Below, piece by piece: positions 41,392 to 54,800 of a stretch of DNA of 64,000 nucleotides. Origin of the DNA: Lethocerus indicus (Eukaryota > Arthropoda > Insecta > Hemiptera > Belostomatidae). The DNA lies in contig JACDQD010000005.1 in the NCBI GenBank assembly GCA_019843655.1, positions 9,079,575 through 9,143,574 on the forward strand, read 5' to 3'. Positions within the stretch are counted from its first letter, which is position 1. Each line of letters starts with the position of its first letter. The translations under genes and the position numbers were made by a program. Below the pieces are notes generated by a model. The model worked only from the letters and a program-made list of their open reading frames with translations, was not told the DNA's origin and did not search any database.

Positions 41392-44300
41392 CTGTATATT
41401 GTATGGAATTGCATATTTTTTAAAAATGTGAACCTCTGTGTGTATAATAATTATAATTGATAGTCGATATTGCCAAATTGTGGTAGCTGTGCATTTGTAG
41501 TAGTAGCGGATGTTCTTTCGCCTGGATTCCTCTCACAGAAACGCCTCTTAAAACATAAGAGATTGTCTGTTAAACTGTGCACACGACATAAATGAAACGC
41601 TTTCACTGCTCGGAAATAAAGTAATGCTTTCAAAGTGCCGAGGTGGACAATTTTTAGAATCTAAGATTTGAAAACGTGTGTTCCCTTTTCAGTGTTGTGA
41701 GCCGGAGTTTTTATGGAAGAAATTTATTTTTGCGAAATAAATTTGGACCTTAATGGTATCTTTGGACTACATATTGTACATGTGTAACTCGAGAGCAGTG
41801 AAAGGGTTGTTAAGCGCGCAATTGTCCAGCAAAATGTCCTACACGACGGGGAGATGTTTTTCTCATTTCTCTATTTCAATCGTTCAATATGACTATTAAT
41901 ATTTGTTTTTTTAAATTAGTTTCGTCTAATGAAAATAATTGACTGTTTATATAAACCATTTTAATCCGGTTATTACTTACTCCAATACGTCCTGCCGGTT
42001 CATCAAGATCATGACGGGTATTATCGGGTTTATTTATTTTACTATCAACATTTCTTTTATTATCTGGCCATATCTTAAGTAAATTGTTCACGGCAATTTG
42101 TTTCTGGGCTTCCTGCTTTTATTTATATCCTATTAGCTGTACTAATAAATGTATATAGAAACACAAAATTACATTATTTTTTTTCTTCAATTTTTTGGAC
42201 CTTAATCTTGATGCCGTCCATTAACTTTATTAAATGTGTTGTTCCTATTATTATTATTTATTATTATTATTATTATTATGATTATTATATCCTCTTAATT
42301 ACCGATAATCAATATCATCTTTTAATTTATATATATTTGTTAAGCACAAAGAAGGTAATCGGACTCAATGGTAAAAAAAATCTCGGATATAATATACTTT
42401 TATTAATTATTAAAGAGAAATTGATGAAAAAACATCTCTACGCCGTTTTCTGAACATCTGCTATAAATATATCTATATATAAATATACATAACGCCACAT
42501 AATTCCATTGTGTATCGCTATAGTTAATAGTTTTACAATGATGTACTTATTTGAAATAATATTGTACGAGACAAACAAAAGAAAAAACCAAAAAAAAAGA
42601 ATGACCTTTCGCTCGTATTTGAAAAAACGTTTTGAAATGTAAACAATTTTCGATTTAGATTTTTGCCGTTCGAAATTTCTAATCGAGCTTAGTCGAAACC
42701 AGTTCAGTTTAACATAAACTGAATTGTGGTTTTAGATTAGAGACAGCATCAATAATTGCGACGGAAGATAATTATCTAATTTGTTTTTGTAAGCAATATC
42801 ATAAAATAGAAAAAAAAAATAATAGTCAGATCGTTAAAACATGTTATTGTACATACGAATAATTGTATATTTAATTCAATTTTATATTCGGGCGTCTCAG
42901 TATATATTTAATTTTGTTTTTTAAGTTTTATTTTTTACCGCATAAATTATAATATCGCGTAGTGTTTTTTTAGTTTGATGGTTGTTTTGTTTTTAGAGGA
43001 AATTTGTTTAGGGGGATGAGCGTTTAAGAATATAATGGAGTACAAAGACATGTTTCATTTTCAGTTGGAAACATAAATACTCTATCTGCACATTTTTAGT
43101 CTGGGGTGAAATTAGATAGAAATTTGTTGCGGAACAATATCGGCTTTGTGAGTGACCAGAAAACAAACGGAAAATCAAAATTGTTTTTAAATAATTTTAA
43201 AATTGGCACAAATTTGATACGTGTTTAAGTGTTCACAATGCGGAACGAGTCCTTATTTTGTTTATAAAAATGGTGAACATCAACTTTTGTCCTATCAAAG
43301 TTAACTCCAGTGCTGTAGTTATAAGAGGTTAAATTTTAAACAGAGCTTATTATTAGAAGAACCGAGCGAGATTTCAGCTTTCATAAAAAATAATTCGGTT
43401 TAATTACAAAAATTAATTCGAGTACTTATTCTGTTGTAAATTTTATGAGTTTCGGGACGAAATTATGTACGGACCAAGTCGTATTTGAAAAAAAATATAT
43501 AAAATAAAACATGAAATTTAAAAAAAAATGAATAGAGATAAGAAAGAAAAGACTAGAGGAACACTTAGGATTATAATTTTTAGCGAGTTAGTTTTTATGA
43601 ATTGATATTTTTGGAGTACAAAAAGCAATTCCGGGGGTGCTTTCATTAGTCGTAAATTCCTCATACCATTGACATTCCTAAGCTCTTTTTGTTTGATGTT
43701 TTCTTTTTTAAAAAAATAAACCAAAAAATAATTCCTATACCTTCGCCGTTTCTCCTCCTTCTGCAGAAGTTTGTTGACAAAAAGAAAGGAAGCATTTTTT
43801 AGACTTGGGATTGGCGTCCGAAACAGTTTAACCGAAAACTGTGTCGATCTCTTGCGAAAGCTTTGCATGGTTTTGAATCGTCGACGTTTTTTTTTTAATT
43901 CCTTTAATATTTTTTTCATTTCAGGAATTCATGACAGAAGTTAGGGCCGCTGTAGTAAATTACCTGTTTAAAATCCAAATTACTGCCAACGTTGCTAGTC
44001 CTTTAGTTTTTTGTTTTGCAGACTTAAACAACCACAAAAAACATTTTTGTAAACAAACATTCTGAATTCCCATATTGAGAATTTGTCATATTTCTCTCTG
44101 TATCTCTCTCTATCTCTCTCTCTCTCTTGTAATTTCGAATTTAAATCAATTTTTCTTTTTGCTAATAATTTAATAAAAGTCTAGTCACTTTTATAAGTAT
44201 AGTTTCTGTTCGGGGGAACGAAACTAGCACGTCTTCAAAAGACATTTTTTTTCCTAAATGTCTCGACGTTGTATGGAGAAAGTAGGGTTGAACCAAAGTT

Positions 44301-44800
44301 TTTTTTATTTTCCACTTTTAATTTTTGCCCCCTGTACAAGAACACCATATATACATTTCGAAAAGGAGGTATAACAATAGGTATGTTCGAAAGGTTGCGT
44401 TGGAAAAAAAAACGACAAGAAAAAATTGATAAATCGATTTCTTAATTATTAATTAATTAATTATTAATTTCTTATTGGACCAAAAAAAATTGAATATTGT
44501 TACGTTGCGTACGTATTTTGTTGTTAATTGGATTAGGATGAAAAAAAAGGGTTGAATGTAAACGTGACTCGTATTATTTTAGGTCCAAGCTTTTTTTTGA
44601 GGGGGTTAAATTTTGATTTCAAAGCCTTAAACTTTAAGTTTATTGTTTGCGACACAGCATGGGGATGTAGAGAAAAATAGTCTATTTTTTTTTTAAGTTA
44701 TACATAATACAATCAGTTTTAATTAACTCCTTTTTTTTGTTCTATTTTATTTCTTACTGGTTTTTGGTTCAAAAATGTTTATATATACTATGTATGCAGA

Positions 44801-44804
<4 letters not shown>

Positions 44805-44856
<52 letters not shown>
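44805..44856. repeat. (AT)n microsatellite
   Basis: Uninterrupted AT run of about 25 units. Confidence 0.95.
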
Positions 44857-44860
<4 letters not shown>

Positions 44861-46899
44861 AACTTTTGAGCCGAAAACAAACAAATAAACAAACCAAAAA
44901 AAAAACAAACTGCGCATAATATAGACTGCTTTAGACTCGGTGCCTTTAGACAGTTTTTGTTCTTATGGTGATGTGGCTGATGTTTAGTCGTTTATGGCGG
45001 GCAACAAGAAACAGAAAAGATTTTTTCGCGTACGAATATTTAATTATAGCCAAGTTGGAACTTCAATTTTAAAGTGAAACATAAAAATAAAAAAGAGAAA
45101 TATATATATGAAATTTTAAAACGCATATAACGTAAAATAATTTTGCGCGTATTGTATACAAGTTTTGTCCTTATGAAGAAAAAGAAAAACTTTTTAAAAA
45201 AGATAAACTAGATTAAGAAAAACAGTTAATATATTTGATGTTATGTGTGAAGTTTTTAATAACCTTTTTGTTTTTTTTTGGATGTATTGTGAACAATCTC
45301 TCTTTAAATCTTTATATACATTTAAAAAAACAATAAATTTGTTTTTTAAAATATCAGAATAAAATCAGCTCCCCGGATCGGGGAACTGGAAACAAAAAAA
45401 TTAAATTAATAATAGATTTGTCTGTATAAATTCCAAAATTACCAAACTTTCGCTTGCATTTATATAAACTGTTGTTGAAATAATCGAAAAATTTGTCCTT
45501 CTCGGTTTTATTGTAATTAATGATAATAACAATAATATAATAAAACATTTATTACGAATAAGCACTGTAAATATATAACTGTCATGGTATATTTCTTTGT
45601 TAAGGATGTGTGTGTGCCTTCTTGTTGAAATGTTGGTATTTAAAATAAGAAATGAAGAGAAGAATTTCAAACTTATACGTAATGACTTTCATTCCGTATA
45701 TATATACATTATATTGAATGTATGATTATTTTTTTTGGTGCTGTAGTTTACTTCAATTAAAAGAAAGCTGTACATACTATTTGTATATTATAACAATATA
45801 TATGTATGTATATATATATTGTATATTGATATACTTGTTGGCATATAATGGGCTATTAAAAAAGGAGAAGAATACAACACATGTACGTTTGTACTTTTTG
45901 CCAGCTCACGCTACTTTTTCGATATTTTTGTGTTTTAACTGCGAAAAATTGAAATTTGTTTCATTTAAAGGCGCTTTTTGTTTCCATTATTTTGTTTAAC
46001 TTTTACTGTAGCCGACAGTACAGTCGAAAATGATTATTTTTTTTGAATAGGGAAAGCTTTGAATTGAGTTATCTTTTAGCGCTGTGGATTGTAAAAATGA
46101 GTTTCTGTTCAAGGGGGGAGGGTTACATTTTCTTAGAAAAAAGAGAAAAAATGCTTCTTGTAAATATAAATGTTTTAAAAATTCTCCTTAAAATTGACCC
46201 TTTTGTTTCTCGATAATAAATTGTGTACATAATGTATTTTATATATACATATAATATATATTTATGCGTGTATGTATTTTAGAAAGAGATGTATTTATAT
46301 CCGATAAGAGTAACGCACAAATAATTTTTAAGGTTTAAAGACATTTTTCGATCATAACCTTTTGAACAGACCCCCCCCCTCCCTGGCGTCACATCTTTAT
46401 ATATACTTACGGACACAAAAAACCTCCACACGTACACTACAATCTCTGATGTCTTTATCTTGGAGACAAAGTTCTTAATCTAAGTGTACTATATGTAAAG
46501 TATATATATATGATTGTTATTAGAAATAAATTGTGCATTCCTTTCTTTGAAGTACCAAAAAAATTTTCCTCTTCGTTAAAAAAATATAAATAAAGCATTT
46601 CGTAGTGTTCAGTGCAGTGTTATTTTAATGGAAGGGAAGGCGCCTCACCCATCAGCTCCACATCGTATCCGGTAAGCCCAAAACTTTGTACTTATACTTT
46701 GTATTTATATTCGACTTGTACGCTCCTGCAGTATCCGGGTAGGGGAGACACAGAAACATACGAAAGAGTGAAGAAACATACTGAAGACCAGTCTGGGAAA
46801 ATACCTAACGAACAAGGTGGTGGTGAACGAGCTACTGAAGATGTTCTGCAATGGACCAAGCGAGATTTTAAATTAAGTACACGCTTCAAATTAAGTATT

Positions 46900-47925
46900 C
46901 GGTTTTATTTTTTGGTGAAACGTCGCTTGCGTCCAAGAACCGTCGTGTCGCTGTCCGTGTCTTTGGCCGATGTGTCGTCTTCGTCTGAGGGCCTCTGACC
47001 CCGCGGCTTGGGTCTGCCCGCCGCCGCCACCGCCGCCGGCTGCTTCCTCTTCTGGGCCCTCTTCTCCCTCTCAAGAACGTTCCTCAACTTCTTCGGCCGG
47101 TGGTGCAGCCTCGCCGTCTACAAAACACCCGACTGTCGGCCATTAGAAACCGGGCCTCCGGTCCCTTCGGAAGACGAGCAAGAACTCGAAGTTCGAATCC
47201 CGACCCCCAGATAATTGTTGGGATCTTCCGTCCCGCCTCCAGCGTTTTTTTGTTCGGTCTTTCGCCAGACCGGTTTCACTAGAGAGGCGAAAGAGGCACA
47301 TAAGAAAAGACCGAACCGCCGGCCGGAAGATCGAAAGCAGGAGGAAAACCAAAAAGTGGAATCGAAAATTGATATAACGAGAGTGGAGGCGAGATGGCAT
47401 AGTGAGGAGATTTTAGGCATTTATTTATTTTTTGAAACGCCGCTTGCGCCTAACAACCGTCGTGTCGCTGTTCGTGTCTTTGGCCGATGTGTCGTCTTCG
47501 TCTGAGGGCCTCTGACCCCGCGGCTTGGGTCTGCCCGCCGCCGCCGGTTGCTTCCTCTTCTCCCTCTCAAGAACGTTCCTCAACTTCTTCGGCCGGTGGT
47601 GCAGCCTCGCCGTCTACAAAACACCCGACTGTCGGCCATTAGAAACCGGGCCTCCGGTCCCTTCGGAAGACGAGCAAGAACTCGAAGTTCGAATCCCTAC
47701 CCCGTGATAATTCTTCCTCCAGCGTTGTTTTGTTCGGTCTTTCGCCAGACCGGTTTCTTCTGGCAACACTAGGGAGGCGAAAGAGACACATAAGAAAAGA
47801 CCGAACCGCCGGCCGGAGACGGAAGATCGAAAGCAGGACGAAAGCCGAAAAGTGGAATCGAAAATTGAAATAACGAGAGTGGAGGCGAGATGGCATAGTG
47901 CGGAGATTTTAGGCATTTATCTATT
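46900..47925. repeat. Tandem duplication of a ~500-base block with the terminal exon
   Basis: 46904-47424 and 47425-47920 are direct copies, over 90 percent alike by eye. Each contains the exon, its acceptor, a stretch starting ACACCCGACTGTCGGCCATT, an inverted TCTTTCGCCAGACCGGTTTC piece of family A, and GTGGAGGCGAGATGGCATAG. The exon end after 47921 begins a third copy that then diverges. Copy 2 lacks some codons present in copy 1. Confidence 0.9.
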
Positions 47926-49228
47926 TTTTGAAACGCCGCTTGCGCCTAACAACCGCCGGTTCAGTGTCCGTGTCGTCCTGTTCGAGGGCTGCCTCGGGGT
48001 GTTCCTCTTGGCTCCTACGGGGAGTTTCGTAGCCCCCTTCCTCTTGGTCCTAGAGCTCTCCGTCCCGGCCTCATCCTTCTCGGCCACCTGCCCAACCCAA
48101 ATTAGTCGGCGACCACTTTTTTCGCAAGGATCCCGACCCAGCCCGAACACTTTTCGCTTTTTATTTATTGTAAAAATCAACTTTTACAACTGCGGGGGGT
48201 ATTTTTCCTTCTCCCGATTTAAGAAACCATCGCCGGCGGAGCGTTTAACCCTCCGTGGTGGGTAATTGTGGGACAGAGGTCAAGATACGGGAAGGTGTAC
48301 GGGAATGTCAACTGTATAAACGGTATATACGGGATTGGAGCCGGAACATTATATGCCGGAGGACGAACGCTTCGACCGGGCCGAGTAGTAGTAGGAGGTA
48401 ACTCGAGGATACTTCTGGGAGGATATTTGTTGTACCGCGCTAGAAATGGGAGATTGCTCAACACCCGGTTTCACATGGGTGTACAAAAGTGCCACAGAAC
48501 TTTGAACCCGAGAGTTTCTAAAGCGACTAGTAATAGTCAAATAGGTTGAATTAAGGCTGACCTCGATAGCCTGCGGGCTGTGGCAGGAGGAGGAGGAGGA
48601 GGAGCAGCCTGCCGCCGAAGAACTGGACAGGATGGAAGCCAGGGTGGAGGCTGAGGGCACCCCAGACTGGAGCTCCTTCCAGGTGGCGCTCGCCTCTGCC
48701 AACTGGTCGCAGGTCTCCTGCAGCCTGGCCAACATGTTGAACACATCGCTGCCCTGTAACACCGTCTCTTTTACCCATTGGACAAGCAGATTTGTTCCTG
48801 GTTAATGGAGGGCTCCTCTCGCCCACCTTGTTATAAGGCTTTCCTCGAGGTTAGCGCGCTTTTGTCGGGCGATCGGAAAAAGGTTTACCCGTCGAAAGAT
48901 CGGCCGAGAATGAAGAGGCAACAGTATTGAGCGTAAAAGTTTCACATATCCCAATCGGAAGAGAGAATTAAGCAACAAAAATAGTGCTCTGGAACAGCTT
49001 CGTTGTTACGGTAAGTGGCCGCTGCCGGAGGGCGCTTTGATACCGCAGGGAGGTTTCTTCCAGCGATTCCATTTATTTTTCACTGTTTTTTTTTCTTTGA
49101 TGAAAAAGTGCCGGTTGTGTTATACTGACCGTCGAAATTGAATCTCTGCTGGGTCCTTTGGAGACGGCCCTCGAATTATCTGCTTGCGTCGACGTCTCCT
49201 CCTCCGGGTACAGGCTGCTGGACGACAT
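46905..49228 (-). CDS. Unrecognised Ser-rich protein with basic tail and triplicated last exon
   Basis: I do not recognise the family. Exon A (49130-49228) starts MSSSSLYPEEETSTQADNS and ends at GTCAGT. Exon B (48562-48753) reads GSDVFNMLARLQETCDQL, then a likely helix and a Ser run, ending SPQAIE. An optional exon (48019-48087, 23 codons) follows a good branch point and CAG, and is in phase 0. The last exon exists in two full copies, 47425-47613 and 46905-47117. Each opens TARLHHRPKKLRNVLERE and ends in an acidic DEDDTSAKDT stretch and a basic RRKRRF tail. A third, partial copy (47921-48049) ends EPAVVRRKRRFKK. All junctions are phase 0, so either full copy yields an open protein: 159-190 residues with or without the optional exon. 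The basic tail would suit a nuclear localisation signal. More 5' exons are possible, since the frame stays open a little way above the ATG. Confidence 0.55.
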
Positions 49229-51806
49229 ATCCTGTCGGGCAGTTCTCAACGGCTCGCTTTCTCAATTCAGTGCATTTCCCCGCTCGCGTTATCCTCCCCG
49301 GGACGCCCCATCTCAATTTCGATCCCGAATATCCTTCGGCATTTTTCCTCCCTCCGAGCTCAACAGTCAATCGAACCGAAATTTTAAAACATTTTTCGAA
49401 GAAACCGCTATTTGTTCGTCTCACGGCAACCCCTATACGAAACCCTCGTATTTCTGTTGTATTCAACTTACATCTGGTCAGTTACCGTATTGAAATTTTA
49501 AAATCTATAATAGTTAATATTTTAAAAAATAGAAGCGCAGTTTCTTGATGTCGGAATTAAAACAGTTCGGAAGTTTACAAAAAAAATTTACAAAAAAATA
49601 TACAAACAATTACACATTGAAATGTAAACAGTAAAAACCATTTTATAAATTTCTAGAAGAAGCTTACTGCTTAATGTTCGAAGCCCAAAATCGAGAGTGT
49701 CAAAGTAAGTAATTCATCACTCAGATAATTTATAAAAAGAAGGTATTACAATTCTGTAAATAATTCTTGAAGTTCACGGACGGGGAATATTTTTCGGGTT
49801 GTGTTGGCGGGCCCGAATTGCCGGTGATTTGGGCACTTGTCAACACATATATTAGCCCGTGGGTTAATTTTAGTTTTCTAAGGACTATAGTCCACAGAGA
49901 ATACAGTAAATAATATAGTGGCGACAAAGAAGGTATAACACAATTCTGTAAATAAAATAATGTAGAGATATTGTTGAATAATCGGTGGAGACGAAATACC
50001 TGATGTTCCGGGTCGGGGAATATTTATCGCGTTAGGTTGGCGGGCCCGAATCGACGGGGACCTGGTTAATAGCCCGTTGGTTAATTTCAGTTTTATGAGG
50101 ACTGTATTCTATACACAGTGTACAAAGAAACAATTTTTCGTTTCAGCGATGAATTGCCGTATTCACTTCAGAACAAAATAAAGAGTACAAATTCCTGAGT
50201 GCTGCAAAAATGTTTATTATGTTAAATAAAATGTTTAATAAAAATAATAATTTTTATTTTAAATTTGTTTATACTAAATATATACATAATAATCAGGCAT
50301 TTTTATAATATAAGAATTTAATTCATCTCATCCGATATAAACATAAAAATAATGAGTTCCTAAGTTCTGCAAAAAAAAATGTTTATTTTAAAGTATATAG
50401 GAATCTGCATTAGTCAGTAAAATTATCAATGATATCACAGAAAAAGGTTTGAAATTCGGTACAGCGCGCGCCATCTAGCGGCCGCGGTCCGAACTAACAG
50501 GGCGATGTATCAGGATCAAATTTTAAGGTACAGCCCGCGCCATCTAGCGGTGAAGCGCCGAACTAACAGGGCGATGTATCAGGATCAAGTTTTAAGGTAC
50601 AGCCCGCGCCATCTATCGGTGAAGCGCCGAACTAACAGGTCGATGTATCAGGATCAAGTTTTAACGTACAGCCCGCGCCATCTAGCGGTGAAACTTGGAA
50701 TCCGGAATGGCGATATTCTGTACAGCCGACGCCATCTAGTGGCCGCGGGCTGAACTAACCCGGAACGGCGACTTACGGTACAGCCCACGCCATCTAGCGG
50801 CCACGGACCGAACTAACTCGGGGCTGGAACGACGTTGGACCGAAAACCGATTTTTGTATCAGGAGAACATGAGGCCACAGGAGGTCGACTACTTGGTCCT
50901 GATACATTGCGCTGGTAGTTCGGCCGGCGGCCGCTAGATGGCGCGGGCTGTACCTTAAAACTTGATTCTGATACATCGACCTGTTAGTTCGGCGCTTCAC
51001 CGCTAGATGGCGCGGGCTGTACCGAATTTCACCAAATTTCAAACGTTTTTCTGAGACATCATTGATAATTTTACTGACTAATGCAGATTCGTATATACTT
51101 TAAAATAAACATTTTTTTTGCAGAACAGGAATTTATACTCATTATTTTTATGTTTATATCGGATGAGATGAATTAAATTCTTATATTATAAAAATGCCTG
51201 ATTATTATGTATATATTAAGTATAAACAAATTTAAATAAAAATTATTATTTTTATGAAAAGTTAATAAGTTATAATAAAAATTATTACTTTTTATTAACA
51301 TTTTTATTTAACATAATAAACATTTTTTGCAGCACTCAGGAATCTGTACTCTTTATTTTGTTCTGAAGTAAATACTTCAATTTATTATTAATTATATTTA
51401 TTATAAGTAAAGCTGAAATGAAAAATTGCTTCTTTGTACATTGTGTATAGAATATAGTCCTCATAAAAATGAAATTAACCAACGGCCTATTGGGTTAACC
51501 AGTGCCCAAGTCACCGGCAATTCGGGCCCGCCAACCTAACGCGATTAATATTCCCCGTCCCGTTTAAATTTCGATAACAAATTTAAATGCTCCACAGACC
51601 CCGATCCTAAATGTTGTAATATTTTATATTTATATTTTATTAAATCCGAAATAAAACCCTTTCGACTTAGGACTACGTCCAATTCCGCCGGCATTACCCG
51701 CGACCCATAATATTATAATAATATATTCACCTACAATAAATAATATATATCCACAGACATTTTATTTATTTATATATACATATATTTTCGGCTACAAACT
51801 GCGGGG
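49229..51806. other. Intergenic between the unrecognised gene and FA2H
   Basis: Filled mainly by the large palindrome below and its partial relatives. I see no coding exon. Confidence 0.6.
49727..51575. repeat. Foldback element 2 (about 1.6-kb palindrome) with an array of CTCF-like motifs
   Basis: Arms at about 49930-50460 and 51040-51570 are reverse complements (for example GGTTGGCGGGCCCGAAT with ATTCGGGCCCGCCAACC, and GAGTGCTGCAAAAATGTTTA with its mate at about 51325). A third partial arm lies directly at 49727-49930. The centre (50461-51025) has tandem units of about 68 bases with CGCCATCTAGCGG: about 467, 538, 606, 674, 730 and 788 of the 50-kb kilobase forward, and about 50930 and 51001 inverted. 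Inverted, this reads CCGCTAGATGGCGC, close to the CTCF core. The centre also holds TATCAGGAGAACATGAG (50857), shared with foldback element 1. No transposase is encoded. Confidence 0.8.
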
Positions 51807-54800
51807 CTAGCTCTCTTCTTCATCTTCGCAGAGCCACTTCAGCGGAAAGTCCAATTTCCTCAGGACGATAGCCGTGTCGAAAATACGGTCCCAGAAATCC
51901 GAACTGATGCCGAAACCTAACATAAAAATAATAATGTAATTTGGGAAGCCTGTTTTTTTTTAGTTAAGGAACTAAAATTAGAATTACAATTTTTTATTTA
52001 TTAAATACGTCCGGTCGGCATCAGTAAAGTTTTACTGGTATACCAACCAAATTTATAAGTATAATGTAAATACTTATCCAATTCGTAGTGTTAATAGTTC
52101 GTTTCATAGTCATAGTACCGACGATCCTAGTACTATTAACGGCCATAGTCATAGTATTAGGTGTAGCCAAAAGTAATCAACAATTTGATAAGATTTATTC
52201 TGGTCTTGAGGAGTTGTTCAAGAGGGGAATCGAAAATTTGCCGTAATAGTGACAGAGAGTTGTTGATAATATTGGCGATTGTATAGTAGATTAATAATTA
52301 AAGTTTCTTTTTTAGCCAAATAAAATGAATTCCAAAGTCAAAATGTTGATTACTTTCGTAGAGTTAACTAGCAGAAGGACAAGGTTGGACAAGCTGTTTG
52401 AAAGGCCTACCGGAGTGCTGGTGTGCGAAGTGGTGTTGGTTGTGGTACCTCTTCATGTGATACAGGTAGGTGCCTTCGGCAGGGGAGCCGTAGTGCAGGT
52501 AGAAGTGGACTAAATCGTACAGTAGGTAGCCTGAAATCGTTTGCAAATAACAGAGTTTGATGTTGAAACGTGTATTTTCATACACCCGAGCGAGCTCCGC
52601 CGGCAAGGGTTTTTACCCTTTCCTTCTCTGCTTCCTACCTTTCGGAACACAGACCTTTTCAATCCGGGTTAAACAGTGGATCAATTAAGACCGTGTCGAG
52701 GGCCTTCCCAAGTTGATCCACTCTTCAGTGGGACCCTGAGCTATACGCCGACACAATTTATAATACCTTAGATTTCGTGCGTTTCTGTGCCTCCTCTCGC
52801 CGGTTCACTCTTTTGCTAGACCGGTATGGGATGCTTCAGTAGCGGGTTTAGTCACTTCGGACGTTTTTTCGGTATCCTCACTGTCACACACCTGTGTAAG
52901 AAATCCCTCCAAAACCGAATAAAACAAAGAGCATCACCCACGAAAAACACAATAACAGGACGCGTATATGTTCACACGACAAACGGACGACCGCCACAGT
53001 ACAAGTGACTGTGACAATGCAGTGTTAGGATGCACCCGAAACACATCCAAAGTGACTGACACCGCTACTGAAGACGGCGAGCGGCCGAAACCGGTCTAGC
53101 GAAAGACCAAACCGGCGAGCGGGGACAGAAACACACGAAACCTACCATATTCCAATAGGTATTCTAAACTTGCGGCCCGGTATGCATGCATTAAAAAACA
53201 ATTGAATATTCTATACACTATTCTATGTTAATCACAAAAAAGAATGAAGCATTTGCAGTAAAGCATATTCCTTAAAGTATTAGTGTGTCAAACTAAGTTA
53301 AATTTCATCGGTGGACCAAATTTCCCTCGATTAAATGATTGGAAAAATCCCGTAAAATTATTAGACTTCAATTCTCTGTCTCCTTTCGCCAGTTTGGCCT
53401 TTCCCTAGAAATCAGTCGCGCTGCTCTGAGAAGCAAAAGACAGAATACACGAAATCTACGGTATTCCAACCCCTCGCAGACCGCAAAACGGGTAAACTAA
53501 TTTTTAATATATTTAATTATCGAGGCGTTACCTGTGATGGTACCGGCGAGGGTGGCGTGGACGACGCGTGCGGGGAAGATGCAGGAGTAGAGGAGGTAGC
53601 CGATGCCGAACATCATAGATCCGGGACCAGGCGGGAACATCAGCCTACCCTTGTCGAACGGAACCTGAGGCCCGCCAACCAACATATTTAAGAGTCGGTT
53701 AAAAGAAATTTTTCCGAATAAAATTACCGCCTTCCCCCGTCCTATGACCATTTCGCTACTACGGGCCACTATAGTGGCTCTCCACAAGATGCCACTGAGG
53801 TATTACGGGCCACTATAGTGGCTCTCCATAAGATGCCACGGAGGTACTACGGGCCACTATAGTAGCTCTCCACAAGATGCCACTACTGAGGTACTACGGG
53901 CCATCTCCATCCTGTGGAGAAAAATGTTTTCGTCCGTAAACATTCAAGCGGCTTCGGTTCTCGTTAGCGGTACTCTCGCTGACGATCGGCGTCGCGTAGC
54001 GTGCAGTGAAGTACCGCGGCGGAGAACCCGCCCGTAGCGGATGCGTTAAGTAGCCAGGATATCCTGGGGTTTGACCGGGGGAGCGTCCAGCTCCGGCGCT
54101 TGTAGCTCCTTTCTGCCGGCGGCTGAAAAAGGGCAATAGAATATTCTGAAAAGTATATATAGGAGGATGTAATGGCGTTACCTTGTGGTGTATGCCGTGT
54201 ACGAGGAAGTGCAGAGTGATGAGGGTAGGCCAGTTGGGCGGAGGCTTGGCGTGGAACAGCCACCGGTGCACGAGGTATTCGATCAGCGGCCAGAGGGCCA
54301 GCCCCAACAGGAAATGTCCCAGACATGTCATCAGCCTTTCGCCTGAAACACACGCCTCGGTACAGTCGAAATCGGCGCCGTTCATTAGGCGAGAAGGGTT
54401 CAAATTTACTGTAGGGGCCCCCGAGGTTATCCGGTGTAGTCGATATATCGATATATACGGGTGAATCGATGTCGTCAACCAGCGTCAGCCATCTTTGTTT
54501 TCACATCGCCTACCTTTATTAACCATTTGAGTGCTGAAGAGTTTTCTTATATATATGCTAAAAGGAAATGCGTTGTAATTTTTTTTTGTAAAACAATAGA
54601 AATGGTCATAATTAACACTAATTATTATGTAACATGCTATCACTAATAATTCGCAATCTCTTACGAGGGACCTAACCTAACCGGCCTAATTACAAAGAAA
54701 TGATCAAAATAAAAAGCACAACCCGTCGGACGCCTTAATAAAGGTAGGCGATGTGAAAACAACAATGGCTGACGCTGGTTGACGACATCGATTCACCAGT

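Larger units (their letters stand above)
39842..46904. other. Gene-poor, T-rich region downstream of DOLPP1
   Basis: No coding exon supported. From about 42.1 to 46.6 kb the plus strand is rich in long T runs, TGTATATA and AATAAA motifs (for example near 46526 and 46590). It looks like an unusually long 3' UTR of a plus-strand transcript, or simply AT-rich spacer. A family A hairpin and two microsatellites are inside. Near 46740-46870 the text GAGACACAGAAACATACG and GCTACTGAAGATG looks like a decayed family A arm. Confidence 0.45.

Noticed and set aside
43518..43919. 133-codon minus-strand Lys/Phe-rich frame
   Set aside because: Composition-driven by T- and A-runs; no conserved motif.
46612..46998. 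128-codon plus-strand frame with internal donor and acceptor
   Set aside because: Its middle resembles a decayed family A arm and its end is antisense to the duplicated terminal exon.
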